Shown here: positions 1 to 8,492 of the stretch, piece by piece
Layout: each line of letters begins with the position of its first letter
Position numbering within the stretch: the stretch's first letter is position 1
NCBI RefSeq assembly: GCF_030813115.1
Contig: NZ_JAUSTY010000005.1
Span: forward strand, 1-64,000
Source of the DNA: Bacillus horti
GTDB lineage: Bacteria; Bacillota; Bacilli; Caldalkalibacillales; JCM-10596
Direction of reading: 5' to 3'
DNA length: 64,000 nt
Notes under the pieces: generated by a model
What the model was told of the DNA's origin: nothing
The model's database searches: none
Seen by the model: the letters and a program-made list of their open reading frames with translations, nothing else
Translations under genes and position numbers: made by a program

Positions 1-68
1 GTGAGGGTTAGTTTCATATTGCCCAAAAACATATATCACTTATACTTGGTGTGTTAATTTTCAGGGTA

Positions 69-195
69 GAAAGTATAAAATTTGATACCATGTTTCCTTC
101 AAATTTTATACTTTCTGACGGCAAGAAAAGCTTCCTCTAATGATGGACTAGACGACTTCTTCGAGAGGGCTTCAATAGAAGCTTTTCTTATACCT
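69..195. repeat. Dispersed two-hairpin repeat, copy A
   Basis: Two consecutive hairpins are visible. The first has a perfect 18-bp stem, AGAAAGTATAAAATTTGA at 69-86 with its complement at 99-116. The second has a perfect 12-bp outer stem, AAGAAAAGCTTC at 123-134 with GAAGCTTTTCTT at 178-189. Related copies lie at 2069-2183 (both halves) and 56017-56063 (end only). The right end of this copy supplies the stop codon region of the leftward methyltransferase and may act as its terminator. Nothing else is recognised in bases 1-187. Confidence 0.75.
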
Positions 196-931
196 TTTTC
201 TCAGCTCTATATAAGCGATAGCCTATCTCTTGAGCGTGTGTCATGGTCAACAGCTGATGCTTTTGCTGGATATGCTCTAGTTGTGGATGGAGAGTCTTTG
301 AAGGGTTTAGATCCATAGGCTCTATTGATTGAGAAGGAGCAGTAGCCTTAGCAAGAGCACTGGCAACAGATTCTCCTCCACGCACCTCACTTTTGGTAAA
401 TCCAGCGTCTATTAATAACTTAAGCCACTCCTGTTCTGTTGGTATATGCTCAATGTTATAGAAGCTTTTAAATTCATCTAGCTTTTTTCCGATACTGGGG
501 GACTCAGCTGTCATTTCTAAAAGTATGAGAGCTCCATTTGGCTTTAATACTCGGTATAATTCTTTAATGCTTTGAGGGACTGAGGTGAAAATAAGGACAG
601 ATTCGGTAATAACAAAGTCAAAGCTATGCTGTTCAAACGGAAGCTGTTGTACATCTCCTTGTACGGAATGGATCGATAGTCCATCTCGTGAAAAACGCTG
701 TGTAGCTTTCTCAAGCATCGTCTCATTATGATCAATAACTGTTACTTTACAACCATATTGAGACGCAATATAGGATGCTGTCTGCCCCGTTCCACAGCCT
801 GCATCAAGTAGTTCTGTATGGGGGTGGAGCCTCTCTTGTTCTAAAAATTGCTTTGTAAACCCGAAGCCACCAGGATGTGCTCCCCCAATGCCAAGCTGTG
901 CTAGATAAGTCTCATACAAACTCGATTCCAT
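188..931 (-). CDS. Class I SAM-dependent methyltransferase, substrate unknown
   Basis: A 247-residue soluble protein with a clear Rossmann-type methyltransferase signature. Motif I (LLDAGCGTGQTA) is at about residues 41-52, followed by an acidic residue closing the second strand (VTVIDHNE) and a later FDFVITESVL strand typical of motif IV. The family transfers methyl groups from S-adenosylmethionine to small molecules; the UbiE/Methyltransf_11 type is the closest match by eye, but the substrate cannot be read from the sequence. The start is supported by AAGGAGG just upstream on the minus strand. It is transcribed away from folE, so it is probably a separate unit. The stop codon abuts the end of repeat copy A. 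Confidence 0.8.
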   Translation of the reverse strand: MESSLYETYLAQLGIGGAHPGGFGFTKQFLEQERLHPHTELLDAGCGTGQTASYIASQYGCKVTVIDHNETMLEKATQRFSRDGLSIHSVQGDVQQLPFEQHSFDFVITESVLIFTSVPQSIKELYRVLKPNGALILLEMTAESPSIGKKLDEFKSFYNIEHIPTEQEWLKLLIDAGFTKSEVRGGESVASALAKATAPSQSIEPMDLNPSKTLHPQLEHIQQKHQLLTMTHAQEIGYRLYRAEKKV

Positions 932-956
932 AAGTCCTCCTTATACTTGAGTCATT

Positions 957-984
957 GATATAGTTTACGCACCTCCCTGTTCAA
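957..984 (-). promoter_or_regulatory. Putative sigma-A promoter for the leftward methyltransferase
   Basis: On the minus strand TTGAAC is followed after 16 nt by TATATC, about 25 bases upstream of the methyltransferase ATG. Both boxes are near consensus, but the spacing is one short of optimal. Confidence 0.4.
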
Positions 985-1037
985 TTTGTTCCAGTATATT
1001 TTTGTTCCATCATGTTATTGTGTAATCATTCAGCTGA

Positions 1038-1066
1038 TTGCTTTACTAGCGCTATCGAAGTATGCT
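1038..1066 (+). promoter_or_regulatory. Putative sigma-A promoter for folE-mtrB
   Basis: TTGCTT and TATGCT are separated by 17 nt, about 75 bases before the folE start codon. The boxes are moderate matches to the sigma-A consensus. Confidence 0.4.
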
Positions 1067-1141
1067 ATATTTTCAATGAATTGTTAGCATTGAAACGTAA
1101 GAGAATAAAACTTGAATAGTGATGTACTAGGAGGAAAAGCT

Positions 1142-1708
1142 GTGAGTCGATTTGATTTAGATAAAATAGAGAAGGCAGTAACGATGATTCTAGAAGGAAT
1201 TGGAGATGATCCAAGCAGAGAGGGAATAGTGGATACTCCAAAACGCGTAGCTAAAATGTATGCTGAGGTGTTTGCGGGGTTAGAGCAGGATCCAAAGGAG
1301 TATTTTGATGTTGTTTTTGGAGAGGATCATGAGGAACTGGTTCTTGTTAAGGACATTCTTTTTTACTCGATGTGTGAGCATCATTTAGTGCCCTTCTATG
1401 GAAAGGCCCATGTAGGCTATATTCCTCGCGGTGGGAAGGTTACTGGTCTGAGTAAGCTTGCTAGAGCTGTTGAAGCTGTAGCTAGAAGACCTCAGCTGCA
1501 GGAGAGAATTACAACAACAGTTGCTGAAGCTATTGTGGACAAGCTTGATCCACATGGAGTCATTGTAGTTATTGAAGCAGAGCATATGTGCATGACTATG
1601 CGTGGAGTGCGTAAGCCTGGAGCCAAAACAATTACATCGGCCGTGCGTGGCTGTTTTGAGCATGATGCGGCAGCTCGCGCTGAAGTAATGAGTCTGATCA
1701 AAAATTAA
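1142..1708 (+). CDS. folE: GTP cyclohydrolase I (FolE/MtrA)
   Basis: Converts GTP to 7,8-dihydroneopterin triphosphate, the first step of tetrahydrofolate synthesis. The 188-residue product matches the 190-residue Bacillus MtrA closely: [10 protein letters not shown] carries zinc ligands at about C78 and H81, HMCMTMRG the third at about C150, and [25 protein letters not shown] is the conserved active-site region. An upstream TTG at 1112 is open in frame, but GTG at 1142 is chosen because AGGAGG sits seven bases before it and the length then fits the family. mtrB follows after 42 bases, the mtrAB arrangement known from Bacillus. Confidence 0.97.
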   Translation: MSRFDLDKIEKAVTMILEGIGDDPSREGIVDTPKRVAKMYAEVFAGLEQDPKEYFDVVFGEDHEELVLVKDILFYSMCEHHLVPFYGKAHVGYIPRGGKVTGLSKLARAVEAVARRPQLQERITTTVAEAIVDKLDPHGVIVVIEAEHMCMTMRGVRKPGAKTITSAVRGCFEHDAAARAEVMSLIKN

Positions 1709-1750
1709 GCTACTGATAGAATAATCATTTGTATGAAGGAGGATTGGAAG

Positions 1751-1978
1751 GTGGAAAAAGCTAATGATTTTCTCGTGATCAAGGCTCAGGAAAACGGAGT
1801 CAATGTTATTGGGTTAACTCGAGGAAAAGACACTCGCTTTCATCATTCAGAAAAGCTGGATAAGGGCGAGGTCATGTTTGCTCAATTTACAGAGCACACG
1901 TCAGCCGTTAAAGTTAGAGGTAAAGCAGAGATTCATACACCATATGGGGTTATTTACTCTGAAAAGCCAGAAACCTGA
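1751..1978 (+). CDS. mtrB: trp RNA-binding attenuation protein (TRAP)
   Basis: TRAP forms an 11-subunit ring that, when loaded with tryptophan, wraps RNA carrying (G/U)AG repeats and switches off trp transcription and translation. From GTG 1751 the product is 75 residues, exactly the Bacillus length, with the family core [23 protein letters not shown] and [17 protein letters not shown] (each shown here in part only). GTG 1751 is preferred over ATG 1733 because AAGGAGG overlaps the earlier ATG and is well spaced for 1751. Its target is present in this window: eleven NAG triplets in the trp leader at 12472-12525. It is encoded just downstream of folE and is followed by a terminator hairpin. Confidence 0.96.
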   Translation: MEKANDFLVIKAQENGVNVIGLTRGKDTRFHHSEKLDKGEVMFAQFTEHTSAVKVRGKAEIHTPYGVIYSEKPET

Positions 1979-2032
1979 GCATGCTCAATAACGTTGTCAT
2001 GTAAGTGAATAGTAGATAATGAATGACTAAAG

Positions 2033-2057
2033 GAAGCTTCGATTCGAAGCTTTTCTT
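2033..2057 (+). terminator. Intrinsic terminator after folE-mtrB
   Basis: AAGCTTCG and CGAAGCTT form an 8-bp stem with a 3-nt loop, followed by TTCTTAGTTTT. It directly precedes repeat copy B. Confidence 0.65.
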
Positions 2058-2068
2058 AGTTTTACTAA

Positions 2069-2183
2069 CAGAATTTATAAAATTTGATACAATGTTTCTT
2101 CAAATTCTGACTGCATGTAAAAGCTTCCTCTAATGATGGACTAGACAACCGCTTCGAGAGGGCTTCGATAGAAGCTTTTCTTA
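2069..2183. repeat. Dispersed two-hairpin repeat, copy B
   Basis: Diverged copy of the element at 69-195. The first hairpin is shortened (CAGAATTT with a complement ending in CAAATTCTG), while the second keeps AAAAGCTTC at 2119-2127 pairing with GAAGCTTTT at 2171-2179. The inner stretch CCTCTAATGATGGACTAGAC is identical to copy A. Confidence 0.75.
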
Positions 2184-2261
2184 ATCTGATCTTTTGTTCC
2201 TCTTTTCATACGTCTATTTTCCTATAGATCTGGAATAGATATTACGGAGGAGGGAGATCTA

Positions 2262-2828
2262 TTGAAAGTAATAAAAGGATTGACAATAGCGACATGTATG
2301 GCTTTAGGTCTTGGCTGGATTTTTGCCTTTTTTTCTGATGAAGGTCTTGGCTTCACGCAAAATATGATTTCTCGTGCTGAACAGCCCGTCTTTATAAATC
2401 AGCAGCCTATAATTCTTTCAAAAAAGACGCTTGTTTCTTTTATGAAGTCTATTCCGATGGAGTTTAGCTATAAGCAAATGGAGATTGAGGGGAACTCTCT
2501 ATTTATCAAAGCCCATGTTTCCCTTGATGGCTCATCTAGCCATCAATTTATGCAGCAGCAAACGATCTTTAAAGACGCTTACACCTTGCTTGATTCAGTC
2601 TATCATGCCTCTACAAATATAGAGCATGTCTATATCCGTTTCATCCACTTTTCAGAGTCGCAAAATAGACTGCTGCTTTCCGTTGAAAGTGAACGTACTT
2701 CTTTTCTAGCAAATCCTCTCGACACAGATCAGCAGTTGGATATAGCGCATGGGCCTTATGAGGAACAGATTCTGCAGAGTACAAGGACAATATTTGGAAC
2801 GGGATGGGAGTTTGATGACCTTAAATAA
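2262..2828 (+). CDS. Hypothetical membrane-anchored protein ahead of hepS
   Basis: A 188-residue protein that I do not recognise. It begins with a hydrophobic segment (about residues 6-24) suited to a single N-terminal membrane anchor or uncleaved signal, followed by a mostly polar domain that would lie outside the membrane. No cysteine lipobox and no catalytic motif are visible. Translation probably starts at TTG 2262, which has a GGAGGAGGGAG ribosome binding site just upstream. It sits between mtrB and hepS in the direction of the menaquinone genes with a 131-bp gap to hepS, so a link to lipid quinone or envelope function is only a guess from position. Confidence 0.7.
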   Translation: MKVIKGLTIATCMALGLGWIFAFFSDEGLGFTQNMISRAEQPVFINQQPIILSKKTLVSFMKSIPMEFSYKQMEIEGNSLFIKAHVSLDGSSSHQFMQQQTIFKDAYTLLDSVYHASTNIEHVYIRFIHFSESQNRLLLSVESERTSFLANPLDTDQQLDIAHGPYEEQILQSTRTIFGTGWEFDDLK

Positions 2829-2959
2829 TCTGTTTTTTCGGAGAAAAGCGGATTAGATGGAGGAATTCGAGCATATTTGGTATACTTGGTTCAGATGATA
2901 AAATGCTACATGTTTCACATAAAAGCTTGGATGTTTAATGATTAGTGCGGAGGATTAAG

Positions 2960-3658
2960 ATGATATTAGCTCAATCACAGTATAGTCAGGTATTACAGCA
3001 GTTGATTAGGGAGGTTCAAGAGCGAGCGTTCCATCCATTTGTACAGGAGTATGTAACATATCCACCAATAAATAAACTACAGCTTCATTTGACCTACCTG
3101 TTTTTAACTAGCATTGGTGTGAGTGAGAGGCAAAAGAGTATCATCGTAAAATCTCAGCTTTTTGTACAGCTCGGACTTGATACTCATGATGATGTACCGA
3201 TCGTCACTCAGGAGGAACAGGCGGTTACAACTCGGCAATTAACTGTGTTATCTGGTGATTACTTTAGTAGCTACTACTATCTGTTTCTCGCTGAGCATAA
3301 TGAGATAGACTTGATACAAAAATGGGCAAAGGCGATACAGGAAATGAATGAGTTAAAAATGGAGCTACATGTCAATAAAGCAGTGTTCTCCGAAACGGAG
3401 TATCGTTATAAGCTAGACAAGCTTAAAGCGCTTTTAACGGAGCATGTCCTAAGCTGGTTCCAAGCAGAGGAAAAATGGTTTCAAATGAATAGTCTGCTGA
3501 CTCAATTGTCTTTTTGGAAGGATATAGACGAAAATGAGCGGCAAATAGATGGCTTACTTGCAGAGATAAATGCACTTCTTAAAGGCTTTTCTTCTGAAAG
3601 CATTCAGAATGAATTATCCCTTTGGCTAGATGGATCACAAACAACCCACTCTTGTTAA
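2960..3658 (+). CDS. hepS: Heptaprenyl diphosphate synthase component I
   Basis: The small, non-catalytic subunit of the two-component enzyme that makes the C35 side chain of menaquinone-7; it partners with HepT encoded at 6880-7839. The 232-residue product has the family hallmark TRQLTVLSGDYFSSYYYLFLA and the C-terminal helical stretch typical of HepS. ATG 2960 is chosen over the upstream in-frame GTG 2945 because GGAGG lies six bases before it. The 3' end overlaps the open frame that runs into menG. Sequence similarity in this family is modest, so recognition rests on the TRQLTVLSGDYFSS motif plus context. Confidence 0.92.
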   Translation: MILAQSQYSQVLQQLIREVQERAFHPFVQEYVTYPPINKLQLHLTYLFLTSIGVSERQKSIIVKSQLFVQLGLDTHDDVPIVTQEEQAVTTRQLTVLSGDYFSSYYYLFLAEHNEIDLIQKWAKAIQEMNELKMELHVNKAVFSETEYRYKLDKLKALLTEHVLSWFQAEEKWFQMNSLLTQLSFWKDIDENERQIDGLLAEINALLKGFSSESIQNELSLWLDGSQTTHSC

Positions 3659-3722
3659 AGGTGTAAGTGAAATTCCTGCACAAGCTATTCTAGACATAAG
3701 CGAAAAGATGGAGAGAGAAGAA

Positions 3723-4451
3723 ATGACAAAACAGAATCAAAGTAAGGAACAATTTGTTCATCAAGTATTTGAAAATATTGCTCCTAAGTATGATTTCATG
3801 AACTCATTATTAAGCTTTCGCCGTCATAAAGCATGGCGGAAATTTACGATGAAGAAATTGAATGTCCAACCTGGTGAAAAAGCGATGGATGTTTGCTGTG
3901 GGACAGGCGATTGGACGATTAGCCTAGGACAAGCGGTCGGCTCGAAAGGTGAGGTCATTGGCCTAGATTTCAGTCAAAATATGCTTGATATTGGGGAAGA
4001 AAAACGCAAAAAAGAGGGTAACCTAGAGCATGTTCAATATATCCATGGCAATGCGATGGATCTACCTAGCAAGGATCATTCCTTTAATTATGCTACGATT
4101 GGATTTGCCTTGCGTAATGTCCCTGATATTAAAAAGGTTTTGAGTGAAATGAAGCGTGTTGTAAAACCCGGGGGAATGGTTGTTTCACTAGAGCTATCAA
4201 AGCCGATATTTGCTCCATTTAAATGGGTTTATTATGCCTACTTTAATTATATTCTGCCTCTTCTAGGGAAGCTGTTCGCTAATCGCTATGAGCAGTATAG
4301 CTGGTTGCCTGAATCCTTAAAGAGCTTTCCTGATAGCAGGGAATTAGCACGAATCTTTGAAGAGGTTGGCCTTGAAAGGGTAGAAACGTATCTTTTCTTC
4401 GGAGGCATTGCTGCTCTTCATATTGGCTATAAGAAGGACGAAGAGGTGTAG
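3723..4451 (+). CDS. menG: Demethylmenaquinone methyltransferase
   Basis: Methylates demethylmenaquinone with S-adenosylmethionine in the last step of menaquinone synthesis, common to the classical and futalosine routes. The 242-residue product has the UbiE/COQ5 signatures VFENIAPKYDFMNSLLSF near the N-terminus, the SAM-binding MDVCCGTGDWT, and the IGFALRNVPD motif. The frame is open back to 3630, but ATG 3723 gives the standard N-terminus and has GGAGAG seven bases upstream. It is followed after two bases by the prenyltransferase gene, so the two are probably co-translated. Confidence 0.95.
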   Translation: MTKQNQSKEQFVHQVFENIAPKYDFMNSLLSFRRHKAWRKFTMKKLNVQPGEKAMDVCCGTGDWTISLGQAVGSKGEVIGLDFSQNMLDIGEEKRKKEGNLEHVQYIHGNAMDLPSKDHSFNYATIGFALRNVPDIKKVLSEMKRVVKPGGMVVSLELSKPIFAPFKWVYYAYFNYILPLLGKLFANRYEQYSWLPESLKSFPDSRELARIFEEVGLERVETYLFFGGIAALHIGYKKDEEV

Positions 4452-4453
4452 GT

Positions 4454-5344
4454 GTGAACAAATTTAAAGTTATTCTAGAAATGATCAAGTTTGAGCATAC
4501 AATATTTGCTCTACCCTTTGCCTTTGTTGGGGCTATCCTAGGGACCCAAATTGCTTTTCAAGCGGGTGATGGTATCCATGCTTCTAGCTGGCCAACATGG
4601 GGGCAGATTTTTTGGATTGTGCTGGCTATGGTCGGTGCAAGAAGTGCAGCTATGGCTTTGAACAGGCAAATTGATCGCTTTATAGACGCTAAGAATCCTA
4701 GGACTAGTACAAGAGCTATTCCTGCAGGGAAGATAACGAGTAAGGAAATCCTTCTTTTTATCGCTGGTTCCTTCATTCTTTTATTTGTTTCCGCTTATAT
4801 GCTTAATCCACTAGCTGTTAAGCTTCTTCCTGTAGCCGTGTTTTTTCTTGTGCTTTACTCCTATACCAAAAGGTTTACGTGGGCCTGCCACTATATACTG
4901 GGGATAGCGATCGCTTTAGCCCCGTTAGGAGGCTGGGTGGGAGCAACGGGTACTCTTCATTGGGAGTCCGTACTGCTTTTTCTAGCTATTTTGTTCTGGA
5001 CAGCAGGCTTTGATATTATTTATGCTACACAGGATACCGAGTTTGATAAAAAGGCTAACCTTTACTCCATTCCTAGTTACTTTGGTGTTGCTAAAGCGTT
5101 ATGGATATCAAGGGTTTCTCATGTGCTAGCAGCAGGACTTTTATTTTCATTATATTTCTTTACTCCCCTAGGGTGGATTTATCTGATAGGCTGCTTTGTC
5201 GCAGCAGGAATCCTGATATATGAGCATTCCTTAGTAAAGGCTAATGACTTATCAAAGGTTGATGTGGCCTTCTTTACCATGAATGGAATACTTAGTGTAG
5301 TTATTTTTGTATTTACTATAACAGATTTGGTGATCTTACAATGA
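4454..5344 (+). CDS. mqnP: UbiA-family prenyltransferase, probable MqnP
   Basis: An integral membrane enzyme that attaches the prenyl chain to an aromatic acid. Of 296 residues, most form about eight or nine membrane helices. The first aspartate motif (NRQIDRFIDAKNPRTSTRAI) and the second (ATQDTEFDKK) bind magnesium diphosphate as in UbiA/4-hydroxybenzoate prenyltransferases. In this cluster, beside ubiX and mqnA, the likely acceptor is 1,4-dihydroxy-6-naphthoate of the futalosine pathway rather than 4-hydroxybenzoate. It starts at GTG two bases after menG and its end overlaps ubiX by ATGA. The assignment to MqnP is inferred from context; UbiA-family membership is clear. Confidence 0.88.
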   Translation: MNKFKVILEMIKFEHTIFALPFAFVGAILGTQIAFQAGDGIHASSWPTWGQIFWIVLAMVGARSAAMALNRQIDRFIDAKNPRTSTRAIPAGKITSKEILLFIAGSFILLFVSAYMLNPLAVKLLPVAVFFLVLYSYTKRFTWACHYILGIAIALAPLGGWVGATGTLHWESVLLFLAILFWTAGFDIIYATQDTEFDKKANLYSIPSYFGVAKALWISRVSHVLAAGLLFSLYFFTPLGWIYLIGCFVAAGILIYEHSLVKANDLSKVDVAFFTMNGILSVVIFVFTITDLVILQ

Positions 5345-6000
5345 CAAACAATGTAAAGGAACAAACAACACAACTAACACAGAAGCAGGGAATAGCAGGT
5401 GAGCGTAATCAAAGAATTTTTGCTGTTGGTATTACCGGGGCCAGTGGTGGCATATATGGAGTTCGTCTAACTCAAAACCTTCTAAGCCTAGGACATAAGG
5501 TTCATTTAATTATTACTGAAGCAGGCTGGCAGGTTTTTAAAGAAGAGCTTGAGCTTGATACGTCTAATCGTGAACAAGTGATTGAAGAGCAGTTTTTAGC
5601 GTATGGCGGAGAGCTGCACTATCATACTTTGCGTGATTTTAACGCACCTATAGCTAGTGGTTCATATCAATGCGAAGGAATGATTATCATCCCTTGCTCT
5701 ATGGGCACTTTATCAGGTATAGCACATGGTGCTTCAGGTAATCTTTTGGAGCGGGCTGCTGATGTTATGCTTAAAGAGGGTCGAAAGCTTATCCTTGTTC
5801 CGAGAGAGACCCCTTTAAATCAGATTCACCTAGAAAATATGCTAAAGGTTACCCAAGCAGGAGGAAAAATTTTACCTGCCATGCCAGGTTACTATCACCT
5901 GCCAAAAACGATGGATGATTTGATCAATTTCTTGGTTGGAAAAGCGTTAGATTCCTTACAGGTTGAACACAACCTATTTAAACGCTGGGGGGAGGAGTAA
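5341..6000 (+). CDS. ubiX: UbiX-family flavin prenyltransferase
   Basis: UbiX makes prenylated FMN, the cofactor of UbiD-type decarboxylases. In the futalosine pathway the prenylated naphthoate must be decarboxylated, so this gene likely serves that step; no ubiD partner is in the window. The 219-residue product has GITGASGGIYGVRL for FMN binding, PCSMGTLSGIAHG, and the C-terminal LVPRETPLNQIHLENM and MPGYYHLPKTMDD signatures. About 25 polar residues precede the usual start of the fold. ATG overlaps the stop of the prenyltransferase gene (ATGA), showing translational coupling. Confidence 0.92.
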   Translation: MTNNVKEQTTQLTQKQGIAGERNQRIFAVGITGASGGIYGVRLTQNLLSLGHKVHLIITEAGWQVFKEELELDTSNREQVIEEQFLAYGGELHYHTLRDFNAPIASGSYQCEGMIIIPCSMGTLSGIAHGASGNLLERAADVMLKEGRKLILVPRETPLNQIHLENMLKVTQAGGKILPAMPGYYHLPKTMDDLINFLVGKALDSLQVEHNLFKRWGEE

Positions 6001-6001
6001 A

Positions 6002-6841
6002 ATGCTAAAGGTCGGAAAAATCAATTATGCAAATGCCCTTCCCGTTTATTTTTCGCTTCCCATTGATCAATTAAAGGAACGCATGGCTTTTGTGTCAGAG
6101 GTACCTGCTAGCTTAAATAAAAAGATGCTGACTGGAGAGCTTGACGCTGGACCAATCTCTTCTTTTGCCTATGCTCTCAACAGTAAGCAATATCTTGTAC
6201 TTCCTGATCTGTCTGTAAGTAGTAAAGGGAAAGTAAGGTCGATCTTCTTATTTTCAAAAAAACCGATTCATGAGCTTAATGGGGCCTCTATCGCTTTGAC
6301 TTCAAGCTCGGCTACATCTATAGCTTTATTAAAGGTTATTTTAAAGTCTTTTATTCAGATTGATGTTACCTACCAAACGATGACTCCTAGCCTAACAGAG
6401 ATGCTGCAGGAGCATGAGGCAGCACTGTTAATTGGAGATGATGCCATACGAGCGAATTGGCAGGAGCCAGACCTATATACGTATGATTTAGGAGAGCTTT
6501 GGCATAAGTACACAGGTAAAAGGATGACCTTCGCTGTTTGGGTTGTTCAAAAAACGGTAGCTTCCTCTAGATCCGTTTTGATAGAGGAGCTTTCACAAGC
6601 TTTTATAGAAAGTAAACGGATAACTGTACAAAATAGGCAACCCCTAGTTGAGGAGGCTTGCCGCATGTATGGGGGAAGCTTTGCCTTTTGGGATCAATAC
6701 TTTGCTGGTTTGTCCTACGATTTTACTAAGGATCATATTGATGGTCTTGAAACATTCTATGAGCTGTCCTATCAAAATGGTTTGCTTCCAGAGCCAAGCA
6801 AGGTTGAGTTGTGGCAGCCGAACAAGGTAATATGTAAATAG
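6002..6841 (+). CDS. mqnA: Chorismate dehydratase (MqnA)
   Basis: MqnA removes water from chorismate to give 3-enolpyruvylbenzoate, the first committed step of the futalosine route to menaquinone. The 279-residue protein has the family start VGKINYANALPVYF, the SEVPASLNKKMLTGELDAGPISS segment (in part), SVSSKGKVRSIFLFS, and LLIGDDAIR, all typical of this periplasmic-binding-protein-like fold. ATG 6002 follows GGAGG by six bases and the ubiX stop by one base. The substrate comes from AroC encoded about 3 kb downstream. This gene is the key evidence that the organism does not rely on the MenFDHCEB route, although those genes could exist elsewhere. Confidence 0.93.
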   Translation: MLKVGKINYANALPVYFSLPIDQLKERMAFVSEVPASLNKKMLTGELDAGPISSFAYALNSKQYLVLPDLSVSSKGKVRSIFLFSKKPIHELNGASIALTSSSATSIALLKVILKSFIQIDVTYQTMTPSLTEMLQEHEAALLIGDDAIRANWQEPDLYTYDLGELWHKYTGKRMTFAVWVVQKTVASSRSVLIEELSQAFIESKRITVQNRQPLVEEACRMYGGSFAFWDQYFAGLSYDFTKDHIDGLETFYELSYQNGLLPEPSKVELWQPNKVICK

Positions 6842-6879
6842 AGATGGCAAGCTGAAAATAGAGATTAAGGTGGAACATA

Positions 6880-7839
6880 ATGAACTTATTAGATATTTAT
6901 AAAGAACTTAAATCAGATATCCAGTTCATTGAGGATGAGCTGAGCCACTCTCTAGATACGTCTCAAGCTGTATTACAGGAATCATCTGTTCATTTGCTTC
7001 ATGCTGGGGGAAAAAGAATCCGCCCTGTTTTTGTGTTGCTAGGGGGAAAAAATGGAGAATACAACCTTGAACGGCTAAAGCATGTTGCCGTTGCTCTAGA
7101 GCTGATTCATATGGCTACACTTGTTCATGATGATGTTATAGACCATGCAGATACAAGAAGAGGGCAGCTAACCGTAAAAGCGAAGTGGGATAATCGAGTG
7201 GCCATGTACGCTGGTGATTATATTTTAGCGAAATCTATCGAGATCATCTGTAAGCTGAAGGATGCTAGAATTCATCATATTCTTGCTAAATCCATTAATG
7301 AGGTGTGCTTGGGAGAGATTGAGCAAATTAGATCCTTATACAATTGGGATCAGAACCATAGAACTTATTTTTTGCGTATTAAAAGGAAAACAGCTTTACT
7401 TATGGCCGTCTGCTGTCAGCTTGGTGGATTAGCCTGTGACGTTTCAGAAAAGCAGAGCAAGGCTCTCTATTATTTCGGATACTATGTTGGCATGGCCTTT
7501 CAAATTACCGATGATATACTGGATTTCACAGGAACAGAAAAGCAGCTAGGAAAACCAGCTGGGAGTGACTTGCTCCAAGGTAATATTACCCTACCTGTAT
7601 TAGAAGCGTTTAAGCAGGGGGATACCCGTCAGTTAGTGATTAAAGAAATGGAGCAGCCAAAGCCTGATATGCCCTATGTGATTAAGCTGATTAAAAAAAG
7701 TGGTGGCATTGATCAAGCCAAGCAGGTCGCCCAAAAATATCTAGCCAAAGCAAGACAGGCCCTTGAAGCTTTAGAAAATTCACGCAGTAAAGAAATGTTC
7801 CTCAAGATTACACAGTTTATTGAAAAGAGGGATTTTTAA
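6880..7839 (+). CDS. hepT: Heptaprenyl diphosphate synthase component II
   Basis: The catalytic subunit of the C35 prenyl diphosphate synthase that elongates farnesyl diphosphate with isopentenyl diphosphate. The 319-residue protein has both aspartate-rich motifs, DDVID at residues 84-88 and DDILD at 211-215, and the GGKRIRP motif near residues 43-49. AAGGTGG precedes ATG 6880. hepS and hepT are separated by the four quinone genes, the same split layout as in B. subtilis, where menG alone lies between them. The product chain length of C35 is inferred from the two-component arrangement. Confidence 0.95.
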   Translation: MNLLDIYKELKSDIQFIEDELSHSLDTSQAVLQESSVHLLHAGGKRIRPVFVLLGGKNGEYNLERLKHVAVALELIHMATLVHDDVIDHADTRRGQLTVKAKWDNRVAMYAGDYILAKSIEIICKLKDARIHHILAKSINEVCLGEIEQIRSLYNWDQNHRTYFLRIKRKTALLMAVCCQLGGLACDVSEKQSKALYYFGYYVGMAFQITDDILDFTGTEKQLGKPAGSDLLQGNITLPVLEAFKQGDTRQLVIKEMEQPKPDMPYVIKLIKKSGGIDQAKQVAQKYLAKARQALEALENSRSKEMFLKITQFIEKRDF

Positions 7840-7922
7840 GTCTGTTCTCTGTTCTCATAATGACTTTTCATGAGAAAAAGATGGACCACAAAAACTAATC
7901 CTACGAAATTTGTAAGCGTTTA

Positions 7923-7951
7923 TTGTTTTTCAGAAGTGTTTTTGATACAAT
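7923..7951 (+). promoter_or_regulatory. Sigma-A promoter for ndk
   Basis: TTGTTT and TACAAT are separated by 17 nt and lie 60 bases upstream of the ndk start. A short hairpin, TTCTCAT/ATGAGAA at 7852-7876, lies just after hepT without a U-run. Confidence 0.6.
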
Positions 7952-8010
7952 TTCAAGTGGTGTGATGAATCATACAAATTATGTATACATATGATTAGGA
8001 GCTGACAAGT

Positions 8011-8454
8011 ATGGAAAAAACATTTTTAATGGTTAAGCCTGACGGTGTTCAACGTAACTTAATCGGTGAAATCGTGCAACGTTTTGAAAAGAAGGGCTAT
8101 CAATTAGTAGGAGCTAAGCTTATGCATATCTCCAAGGAGCTTGCTGAGGAGCATTATGGTGAGCATAAAGAAAGACCTTTCTTTGGTGAGCTTGTAAGCT
8201 TTATTACATCCGGTCCTGTATTTGCTATGGTATGGCAGGGAGACAATGTGATTAAGGTAGCTCGTGAGATGATGGGTAAAACAAATCCTGTGGATGCAGC
8301 ACCTGGGACAATCCGTGGTGACTATAGTGTACAGGTAGGCATGAATATTATTCACGGCTCTGATTCTCCTGAAAGTGCGGAAAGAGAAGTTAATCTTTTC
8401 TTTAACGAGAGTGAGCTTGTAAGCTACGCAAAAGATATCAATAAATGGGTATAA
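8011..8454 (+). CDS. ndk: Nucleoside diphosphate kinase
   Basis: Transfers the gamma phosphate of ATP to nucleoside diphosphates through a phosphohistidine. At 147 residues it has the normal family length. The active-site histidine is H115 in NIIHGSDS, and [18 protein letters not shown] and SPESAEREV are conserved substrate-binding segments. TAGGAG precedes the ATG. It has its own promoter and terminator here, so it is probably monocistronic although it sits between the quinone cluster and cheR as in B. subtilis. Confidence 0.98.
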   Translation: MEKTFLMVKPDGVQRNLIGEIVQRFEKKGYQLVGAKLMHISKELAEEHYGEHKERPFFGELVSFITSGPVFAMVWQGDNVIKVAREMMGKTNPVDAAPGTIRGDYSVQVGMNIIHGSDSPESAEREVNLFFNESELVSYAKDINKWV

Positions 8455-8492
8455 AATAGCTCGAAATAGATGTAATTTGTAAAATTGAATCG

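Noticed and set aside
82-318. 78-residue plus-strand frame at the left edge
   Set aside because: It consists of repeat copy A and the antisense of the methyltransferase gene, without a ribosome site.
1112-1141. TTG 1112 as folE start
   Set aside because: The region contains the AGGAGG ribosome site of GTG 1142, and the family N-terminus fits the later start.
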